Source: CAZYWA01 sp964650975 [NCBI: uncultured bacterium]
GTDB lineage: Bacteria; JADJOY01
Direction of reading: 5' to 3'
DNA length: 25,127 nucleotides
Assembly: GCA_964650975.1 (NCBI GenBank)
Contig: CAZYWA010000041.1
Coordinates: forward strand, 1 to 25,127
Below, piece by piece: positions 6,821 through 12,860 of the stretch; positions within the stretch are counted from its first letter, which is position 1, and every line of letters starts with the position of its first letter. The position numbers were made by a program, and so were the translations under genes. The notes under the pieces are model-generated. The model worked only from the letters and a program-made list of their open reading frames with translations, was not told the DNA's origin and ran no database searches.

Positions 6821-7333
6821 AAAAACGAGCAAGCTGGGCCGCGCCGGAGTCGAGGCGGCGGCAGACCGCCCAAGTTCAAGGAGCCACGGCGACCGGTCAC
6901 GGTGACGCTGCCCGAGCGCACCATCGGCCGGCTCGCGGAAATCGACGCCGATCGAGCTCGAGCGATCGTCCGCGCCGCCGAACGATTCCATCGCACCGGA
7001 CCCGAGCCGAGCAAGCCGGTCGAGATCGTCACGGTGGGCGCGGGTCTCGCGGTGATCGTCGTCAAGGCGTGCCGGCCGCTCGGCCGGATCTCGTGGCTGC
7101 GCACGATCGAGATCGCGCCAGACCGCTTCCTGCTCAGCATCCTGCCCGGCACGCCGATCGAGATGCTGGAGGTCGAGATCACCGACCTCAGCATCAGCAC
7201 CGACGCCAGCGACGCCGACCGCGCGCTGCTCGCCGAGCTGCTCGAGGTGCTGCGCACGCGCCGCCGCGCCCGCACCATCCAGAAAGCGGAGATCCTGTTC
7301 GTCGAACCGGTGACGGAGGAGCGTGTGCCGTGA
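6818..7333 (+). CDS. ribbon-helix-helix-like putative DNA-binding protein
   Basis: The 171-aa protein starts at GTG 6818, with GGAGAG about nine bases upstream. The N-terminus is strongly basic (residues 9-27: RRSRGGGRPPKFKEPRRP) and runs into VTVTLPERTIGRLAEIDADRARAIVRAAE, which fits a ribbon-helix-helix strand plus first helix. The remaining 110 residues are a mixed alpha/beta domain with no recognised family (PVEIVTVGAGLAVIVVK, a short Ile/Leu-rich segment, and a final helix LLAELLEVLRTRRRAR). It overlaps the SGNH hydrolase gene by GTGA, so the two products are co-translated. The inverted repeat around its leader suggests autoregulation. The DNA-binding assignment rests on the N-terminal pattern only. 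Confidence 0.7.
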   Translation: MKNEQAGPRRSRGGGRPPKFKEPRRPVTVTLPERTIGRLAEIDADRARAIVRAAERFHRTGPEPSKPVEIVTVGAGLAVIVVKACRPLGRISWLRTIEIAPDRFLLSILPGTPIEMLEVEITDLSISTDASDADRALLAELLEVLRTRRRARTIQKAEILFVEPVTEERVP

Positions 7334-8436
7334 TCGCCGGTGAGCCCGTGAGCTCGGGGTTGACGGTCGCCGGGCCGGAGCTGGCGCGTGCGGACTTCCG
7401 TCACTCCCCGGACGGGGCCGCCGAGAAGCGGCCCGAGCGACGGGCGCGTCCCGGCGTCTTCGTGGTGGCGTTCTCCGCGATCCTGGTCATGGCGCTGGCG
7501 CTCGGCGAGATCCTGGCGCGGCTCACCTTCCACCCGGTCTCGCCACCGCCGGCCGGTGCCGCGGACGTCCACCCGCTCAATCCGGCCGGATTCCACGACG
7601 TCGAGCACGAGGTCGCGAAGCCCGCGGGGACCTACCGCCTGATGTGCCTGGGCGACAGCTTCACGTTCGCTCGCGGCATTCCGTTCAACGACACGTTCTG
7701 CCGCCGCGCGGGAGCGCAGCTCGAGCAGCACCTCGGCGCCAAGGGCCAGGCGGAGCACGTCGAGGAAATCAACATCGCACGCGAAGGTCTCTCGACCGTT
7801 CGCGAGGTGCAGATGCTGGAGCGCCATCACGCGCTCGATCTCGCGCCCGACGTGCTGGTGCTGGGCTTCGTGCTCAACGATCCGGAGGACGAGTCGCGTC
7901 CCGCAGAGCTGAAGGAGCTGCACGAGCCGGTACTGAGACGCGAGCCCGCGGGATGGCTCGCGCCGCTCACCCACGCCAGCCGACTCGCCGACCTCACCTT
8001 CGAGCGCGTCGAGAACACGCGCCGGTACCACGCGCTGGTCCACTACTACCGCGAGCTCTTCCACGACGACTATCCCGGCTGGCCCATGTGCCAGGCCTCG
8101 TTCCAGCACCTGGCCGAGCTCACCCGCGCGTCGGGCACCCACGTGCTGGTGGTGATCTTCCCGCTGCTCGACTTCCAGCTCGATTCCCACTACCCGTTCC
8201 GCCGCCTGCACGAGCGCGCCGCCGCGCTCGCTCACGCCAACGGGTTCGAGGTACTCGACCTGCTGCCGGTCTACGCGCCGCACGAGGGCCCTGGCCTGGT
8301 GCGCTTCCCCGGCTTCGACCCTCACCCCAGCGTCGAGGCGCACCACCTCGCCGCCCGCGCCATCTCCACCGAAATCGAACGCCTCGGCTGGATGAAGGCA
8401 GCCCCCCTCCTGTCGAAGTTCCCGAGCGGCGCCTGA
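7330..8436 (+). CDS. membrane-anchored SGNH/GDSL-family hydrolase
   Basis: The protein has 368 residues from GTG 7330, which overlaps the upstream stop (GTGA) and has a strong GGAGGAG Shine-Dalgarno eight bases before it. A single hydrophobic segment at about residues 39-60 follows a basic stretch, so the catalytic domain should face the periplasm. SGNH motifs: block I LCLGDSFTF with Ser110, block III GFVLND with Asn183, and block V FDPHPS with Asp330 and His332. These enzymes hydrolyse or transfer acyl groups on esters such as O-acetyl sugars or lipids; the substrate is not known here. Coupling to a probable DNA-binding protein is unusual for this family. Confidence 0.87.
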   Translation: MIAGEPVSSGLTVAGPELARADFRHSPDGAAEKRPERRARPGVFVVAFSAILVMALALGEILARLTFHPVSPPPAGAADVHPLNPAGFHDVEHEVAKPAGTYRLMCLGDSFTFARGIPFNDTFCRRAGAQLEQHLGAKGQAEHVEEINIAREGLSTVREVQMLERHHALDLAPDVLVLGFVLNDPEDESRPAELKELHEPVLRREPAGWLAPLTHASRLADLTFERVENTRRYHALVHYYRELFHDDYPGWPMCQASFQHLAELTRASGTHVLVVIFPLLDFQLDSHYPFRRLHERAAALAHANGFEVLDLLPVYAPHEGPGLVRFPGFDPHPSVEAHHLAARAISTEIERLGWMKAAPLLSKFPSGA

Positions 8437-8552
8437 GCTGACCCGCCAAGCGTTGCGCGACGCGAACCATCCGCGATCTTGATTCCCGGTCGGCGCGGAG
8501 TCGCGCCGGATTTGGCGGTGGGGCCCCGAAAAAATCGCACCCGTTGGGGTAG

Positions 8553-8571
8553 GGGGTCTTCGTAAGACCCC
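8553..8571. repeat. G-run hairpin a, followed by CGAAGAC
   Basis: A perfect 8-bp stem GGGGTCTT/AAGACCCC with a CGT loop lies in the 180-bp spacer between the convergent SGNH and SDR genes (8437-8616). The CCCCGAAGA ending is shared with the next hairpin. A simpler GGGGCCCCGAAAAAA stretch at about 8520-8534 shares the same tail. Confidence 0.5.
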
Positions 8572-8587
8572 GAAGACACGTTCGGGG

Positions 8588-8610
8588 CGGGGGGCTTGGA
8601 AAGCCCCCCG
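8588..8610. terminator. G-run hairpin b, at the 3' end of the SDR gene
   Basis: A perfect 10-bp stem CGGGGGGCTT/AAGCCCCCCG with a GGA loop begins 6 nt beyond the TAG stop (8617-8619) of the minus-strand SDR gene. On the minus strand the T-rich stretch TTTCTT lies before, not after, the hairpin, so it is not a textbook intrinsic terminator in that direction. Its position between converging genes suits bidirectional termination. A related copy follows the aldolase gene at 18445-18461. Confidence 0.5.
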
Positions 8611-8616
8611 AAGAAA

Positions 8617-9528
8617 CTACGCCCAGCGGAATGCTTCCATCGCCTGGATCTCGTCGATCTGGTGCTGGAAGCCGGTCGCCTTGCGGAAGTGGCCGCCGTC
8701 GATGATGACCGGGTACTTGATGTGCTGCATGGCTCCGCGGGTGAGCTTGGGCAGGCCGAAGCGTCCCACCAGCCGCCGGAAGATCGGTTCCGGGAGCGGC
8801 ACCGCGGTGCGGCCGGTGACGCGGATCACCAGCGACAGCGGCACCGGTTGCGGCCCCGCGACGTTGAAGACCCCGGCCACACGCGACGTGGCGGCGAGCA
8901 CGATCGCGCTCACCACGTCCTGCTCGTGCATGAACTGGTAGAGCGGATCGAACCCCAGCACCATCGGCACCATCGGCCCCTTGAGGAAGGTCGAGAGCGT
9001 GCCGTGCTTGGTGGGGCCGAGCGTGTAGCACATGCGCAGCACCGTGGTTTTCATGTCGGGATAGCGCCACAGCGCCGAGCCGGCGAAGAGATCGGCGGCC
9101 ACCAGATCGGTGAGCTCGGGGAACCGGGTCACCGCCATCGGCGGCTCGTCCTCGGTGTGGTAGAGCGGCGAATCGCCGCTCGCGCCGTAATACGTGTGGC
9201 GGCCCACGAACACCACGTGCTTCACCTTGTAGCGGTGGCAGTACTCGAAGGTGCGGCGGGTGCCGTCGAGGTTGATGCGCTCGCGCTCCTCGGTGGGCGC
9301 CGTGAACTGGGTCACGGTGCCCATGTGCACGGCCACCTCGGGGCGGCTGGTGCGGATCACGTCCTCGGCGGCGCGCTTTCGCACGTCGACCACTTGCACC
9401 GTCACCCCCGGCGGGGCGTCGGGCCAGGGGCGGATGTCGATGCCGATGACCTTGTGCTTCTCGGCCGCGAGCCGCGTCGCGACCATGCGGCCGAGGGTGC
9501 CCGAGACACCCGTGAGCAGCACCTTCAC
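8617..9528 (-). CDS. NAD-dependent epimerase/dehydratase-like SDR without a YxxxK motif
   Basis: The protein has 303 residues from GTG 9528, which overlaps the acyltransferase stop (GTGA) with GGAG six bases upstream, so translation is coupled. The N-terminal Rossmann motif is VLLTGVSGTLGR (Gly7, Gly10, Gly13), and acidic Asp in IGIDIRPW should favour NAD(H). The extended-SDR substrate domain follows. The usual catalytic YxxxK is not evident: the corresponding region reads FVGRHTYYGAS, PLYHTEDEPP and LTDLVAADLFA, so this is an atypical SDR or a different catalytic set is used. Coupling to a phospholipid-type acyltransferase suggests a role in lipid or lipid-linked sugar metabolism (inference). 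Confidence 0.85.
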   Translation of the reverse strand: MKVLLTGVSGTLGRMVATRLAAEKHKVIGIDIRPWPDAPPGVTVQVVDVRKRAAEDVIRTSRPEVAVHMGTVTQFTAPTEERERINLDGTRRTFEYCHRYKVKHVVFVGRHTYYGASGDSPLYHTEDEPPMAVTRFPELTDLVAADLFAGSALWRYPDMKTTVLRMCYTLGPTKHGTLSTFLKGPMVPMVLGFDPLYQFMHEQDVVSAIVLAATSRVAGVFNVAGPQPVPLSLVIRVTGRTAVPLPEPIFRRLVGRFGLPKLTRGAMQHIKYPVIIDGGHFRKATGFQHQIDEIQAMEAFRWA

Positions 9529-10484
9529 CGCGCGCTCCGTCGCGGGCCGCGAGCGGGACGACGTGGGGCACGCGCGGGCTTGGCCGCCCTGGTGGAACCT
9601 CCATCCGCGTGCGCGGCCTCGGAAGTCGAGAACGAGGCACCCGGATCGACGTCCGACCAGTCGACCGCGGACGAGCGGTCCCTCGCCTTGCGCCGCGCGA
9701 CTCCCATCTCGAGGAGCGCCGCGACCCGCGACTTCACCTCCGCCACGTAACCGTCGATGACGTGATCGTCCTCGGTGCCGTTGCCGCGGAACCACATCGG
9801 CGGACCGTAGTAGATCTCGCACGGCTCGGGGCGCGGCACCGGCAGGAGATAAGGCGTGATGGGCACGTACGGCACGCCCAGCAACCTTCCCAGCCGGTAG
9901 GCGTTGATGATGGTGGGCATCACCTCGCCGCCGCCGATGAACGCGAACGGGATGATCGGGCTCTTGGTCTCGAGCGCGAGCCGCACGAAGCCGGTGCCGA
10001 AGCGCACCAGCGAGTGACGCTCCTTGTAGAGCTTGGCGGTGCCGCGCGCGCCCTCCGGGAAGACCATCAGCAGGCGGTCGTCCTGGAGTAACCGCGTGGC
10101 GTGCTCCGGAAGGCCGGTGAGCTGGCCCAGCCTCAACGTCCACTCGGACGAGAACGGCATCTTGCTCAGGAACTTCTCGGCCATTCCCTGCGCCAGCCGC
10201 GGCGGCTCCTTCTCGAGAAAGATCGACGCCAGCACCATGGCGCCGTCGATCGCGACGCCGCCCGAATGGTTGCCGATGAGCATGCCGCGGCCGCGCGCCG
10301 GCACGTGCTCGATGCCGAACGCCTGGACCTTGAAATACTTCCGGTAGAACCAGGCCAGCGCGGTGAAGAACTGCGCCAGGTGCTGCTGCGAGATCCCGTA
10401 CGGATCGAAGCCGAAGCGGTTGAACGGCAGCTCGAGCCGCTTCACGCGCTCCAGCACTTCCGGGTCGGTCCGTGGAAACCGCAT
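9525..10484 (-). CDS. lysophospholipid acyltransferase family protein (PlsC-like)
   Basis: The protein has 319 residues. Acyltransferase block I is [10 protein letters not shown], with His73 and Asp80 separated by six residues rather than the classical four; the NHxGxxxxD variant is typical of this branch as I recall it. Block III is VFPEGARGT around Glu144, and block IV is [12 protein letters not shown]. An amphipathic or membrane-associating segment is at about 36-50. The last 55 residues are Ala/Arg/Pro-rich low complexity. Such enzymes transfer acyl chains to lysophosphatidate or related glycerolipids at the inner membrane. The stop overlaps the SDR start. A candidate -10 (TATCAT on the minus strand) lies 10 nt before the ATG, which would give a very short leader. 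Confidence 0.9.
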   Translation of the reverse strand: MRFPRTDPEVLERVKRLELPFNRFGFDPYGISQQHLAQFFTALAWFYRKYFKVQAFGIEHVPARGRGMLIGNHSGGVAIDGAMVLASIFLEKEPPRLAQGMAEKFLSKMPFSSEWTLRLGQLTGLPEHATRLLQDDRLLMVFPEGARGTAKLYKERHSLVRFGTGFVRLALETKSPIIPFAFIGGGEVMPTIINAYRLGRLLGVPYVPITPYLLPVPRPEPCEIYYGPPMWFRGNGTEDDHVIDGYVAEVKSRVAALLEMGVARRKARDRSSAVDWSDVDPGASFSTSEAAHADGGSTRAAKPARAPRRPARGPRRSAR

Positions 10485-10494
10485 GTTCCGCAGG

Positions 10495-10500
10495 ATGATA
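10495..10500 (-). promoter_or_regulatory. candidate -10 box for the acyltransferase-SDR operon
   Basis: TATCAT on the minus strand matches TATAAT at five of six positions and lies 10 nt before the ATG at 10484, implying a leaderless or near-leaderless transcript. No good -35 is seen; the inverted repeat at 10524-10541 occupies that region. Confidence 0.4.
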
Positions 10501-10523
10501 ACAGGGGGTTGGGAGCGAGACCA

Positions 10524-10541
10524 CGTTTCAACCGTGAAACG
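10524..10541. promoter_or_regulatory. CGTTTCA-N4-TGAAACG inverted repeat (candidate operator)
   Basis: Perfect 7-bp arms with an ACCG spacer lie in the 225-bp spacer between the divergent acyltransferase and PKD lipoprotein genes. The repeat lies about 24 nt upstream of the candidate -10 of the acyltransferase, where a transcription factor could act. A second short palindrome, GGGAAATTCCC, is at about 10544-10554. No regulator gene is adjacent. Confidence 0.45.
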
Positions 10542-10709
10542 AGGGGAAATTCCCGATTTGCGCGCGGGAACCTCGATTCAAGCGGACTACTCCGCGGTTC
10601 GATTTCGACCTTGACGCGGCGCCGCGCAGTCGGTAACTCGGGCGCGGCGCTCGTGCGGAGCGAGCCCGAGACGAAAGCAAGAACGAGCCAAGACGAAAGG
10701 CGATTCGAG

Positions 10710-12788
10710 ATGCGGCGAGCGACCCTGTCCTTCCTCACGGCGTGGCTCTTCACGCTGGGCCTCGGGTGCGGAAACTTCCTGAGCAACGGATCGCACAACC
10801 AGCCGCCGGTGGCGCTCGCGGGACCGGACCAGAGCGTCACCACGCACGCGCTGGTCACGCTCGACGGCAGCGCCAGCTCCGATCCCAACGGCCACGCGAT
10901 CACCTATCAGTGGTCACTGGCCGCGGTGCCTTCCGGCAGCCAGGCGCAGCTCTCGGACCCGACCGCTCCCAAGCCCACGCTCACGCCCGACGTGGACGGC
11001 GCCTACGACGTGCGGCTGGTGGTGAGCGACGGCATCTTCGACAGCGAGCCCGACGATGTGGTCATCACCGCCACCACGCCCAACGCGCCGCCCAATGCCG
11101 ACGCCGGCCACGACCGCACCGTGGAGCTCGGAACGGTGGTGCAGCTCGACGGCAGCGGCAGCAGCGACCCCGACGGCGACATGATCACCTACCAGTGGTC
11201 GATCATCTCGAAGCCCGACGGCAGCGTCGCCGGAATCAAGGACCCGGCGCAGCCCAAGACGCTGTTCGTGGCCGACAAGGTCGGCGAGTTCCAGGTTCAG
11301 CTCATCGTCAACGACGGCCTCGCGCCGAGCACGCCCAACGTGGTGGTGATCACGGTCGTCGACACCAACGTGCCGCCGGTCGGCAACGCCGGCCCCGACC
11401 AGAACGTCCAGGTCGGCGCGGTGGTCAATCTCGACGGCAGCGGCAGCACCGACGCCGACGGCGATCCGCTCACCTACCAGTGGTCGTTCGTTTCGAAGCC
11501 GGCCGGCAGCAACGCGGGAATCAAGGATCCGGCGAATCCGCAGACGGTGTTCGTCGCCGACGTGGAAGGCGGTTTCGTGGTACAGCTGGTGGTGAACGAC
11601 GGCCAGGCCTCGAGCAAGCCCGACGTGACGGTGATCACGGCCGCGAAGCACAACACGCCGCCGGTCGCGAACGCGGGCCCGGATCAAACCGTCGAGCAGG
11701 GCGACGACGTGACGCTCGATGGCAGCGGTTCGAGCGACGCCGACGGCGATCCGCTCCAGTACCAGTGGAGCCTGGTGGCGCGTCCCGACGGCAGCAGCGC
11801 GCAGATCGACTCGCCCAACACCGCGGTCGCGCACTTCCACGCCGACAAGGCCGGGCAGTACGTGGCCCAGCTCTACGTCGGCGACGGCACGGTGCCGAGC
11901 ACGCCCGACGTCGTGGTGATCACCGCCCAGTCTCCCGGTGGAGGAGGTGGTGGCGGCGGGGGCGGGGGTGGAGGCGGCGGTGGTGGAGGTGGCGGTGGGG
12001 GCGGCGGCGACGCCTGTAACAACGACACCGGTCAGATCCTGTGCGATTCGCTGCACGGCTCGACCAGCGGCGATCAGAACGGCGGCGACTTCGTGTCGGG
12101 TGGCGGCTGGACCCCGGGCTGGAACATCGAGTGGGATCTCGGCCGAGGCCTGTCGCAGGGCGCATTCTCGGCCGATCTCGACAACTGGGACCCGTCGGAG
12201 AACAGTCCCCAGCATCAGTACGACAAGGAGCAGATCCTCGACATGTACGAGGACCAGGCCGGCGACGAGCACCAGATGGGGGGCGATGGAACCTCGGGCT
12301 GGGCGACGCGCGCCGGCTCTGGCTACAACGGTCTCTTCAAGTTCTGGTGCGCCACTCACGGGTTCGACGACCGCACCGAAGCTCGCGTCTCGCCGCCCGA
12401 CGGCGACGTCGATCCCCACGTCACGCACACGGTGCGCGTCGAGTGGTCGTCGAACGGTGATTGCAGCGTCTTTCTCGACGGCCAGAAGCTCAACAGCCAG
12501 AGCGGACACACCAGTCAGTACGCCCTGCGCTACGTGTTCGTCGGCAGCGACAACAGCGGCGGCGGCTACGGGCCCGAAGCCGACGTCATCTATTCGAACG
12601 TTCAGGTGTGGGGCTCGACCAGCGGCGGGAAGATGGTGACCGCACGGCTGTCGACCCGGGACGGCTCGGTGCAGCTCACGACGGTCGAGCCGCCATCCAT
12701 GGGGAACGGGCTCTTCGGTTGGCTCGCCCGGCGGCCAGCACTGTTCGGCTTCGCGGCGTGGGCGCCGCCCGCGCCACGAGCCCGTTGA
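10710..12788 (+). CDS. PKD-repeat lipoprotein with polyglycine linker and lectin-like domain (paralogue 1)
   Basis: The protein has 692 residues from ATG 10710. The N-terminus is basic then hydrophobic and ends at Cys20 (LGLGC), an imperfect lipobox, so it is probably lipid-anchored with a surface or periplasmic location. Four PKD/REJ-like beta-sandwich repeats of about 91 residues follow at about 32-123, 126-217, 221-312 and 316-407. Each has the PPVANAGPDQTV opening, LDGSGSSDADGD, YQWSL and LVVNDG blocks. Gly410-433 is an unbroken run of 24 glycines. Residues 434-640 form a concanavalin-A/LamG-like domain (CDSLHGST, WNIEWDLG, HTVRVEWSSNGDCSVFLDG, YSNVQVWG) with several Cys. The conserved tail is EPPSMxxGLFGWL. 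The likely role is carbohydrate or surface adhesion; no catalytic motif is seen. Confidence 0.9.
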   Translation: MRRATLSFLTAWLFTLGLGCGNFLSNGSHNQPPVALAGPDQSVTTHALVTLDGSASSDPNGHAITYQWSLAAVPSGSQAQLSDPTAPKPTLTPDVDGAYDVRLVVSDGIFDSEPDDVVITATTPNAPPNADAGHDRTVELGTVVQLDGSGSSDPDGDMITYQWSIISKPDGSVAGIKDPAQPKTLFVADKVGEFQVQLIVNDGLAPSTPNVVVITVVDTNVPPVGNAGPDQNVQVGAVVNLDGSGSTDADGDPLTYQWSFVSKPAGSNAGIKDPANPQTVFVADVEGGFVVQLVVNDGQASSKPDVTVITAAKHNTPPVANAGPDQTVEQGDDVTLDGSGSSDADGDPLQYQWSLVARPDGSSAQIDSPNTAVAHFHADKAGQYVAQLYVGDGTVPSTPDVVVITAQSPGGGGGGGGGGGGGGGGGGGGGGGGDACNNDTGQILCDSLHGSTSGDQNGGDFVSGGGWTPGWNIEWDLGRGLSQGAFSADLDNWDPSENSPQHQYDKEQILDMYEDQAGDEHQMGGDGTSGWATRAGSGYNGLFKFWCATHGFDDRTEARVSPPDGDVDPHVTHTVRVEWSSNGDCSVFLDGQKLNSQSGHTSQYALRYVFVGSDNSGGGYGPEADVIYSNVQVWGSTSGGKMVTARLSTRDGSVQLTTVEPPSMGNGLFGWLARRPALFGFAAWAPPAPRAR
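11937..12008 (+). repeat. 24-codon glycine tract
   Basis: Twenty-four consecutive GGN codons encode a polyglycine linker between the PKD array and the lectin-like domain. All four glycine codons are mixed, so the DNA is not a simple homogeneous microsatellite. The coding strand is G-rich and could also form G-quadruplexes. Confidence 0.95.
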
Positions 12789-12860
12789 CCTGAGGAGAGT
12801 GGTCCGGTAATGGAGTCGACTTGGTGGCCGCCGGCGCGCGGCCGCGGCAAGGGGATCCGG

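Noticed and set aside
6814-8346. 510-codon minus-strand frame opposite the RHH and SGNH genes
   Set aside because: The plus-strand genes have good Shine-Dalgarno sites, coupling and GDS/N/DxH motifs; the antisense frame has none.
11937-12008. Polyglycine tract as evidence of a PE-PGRS-like or sequencing artefact region
   Set aside because: The codons are mixed, the frame is maintained on both sides, and the paralogue has a shorter tract at the same place, so a real linker is simpler.
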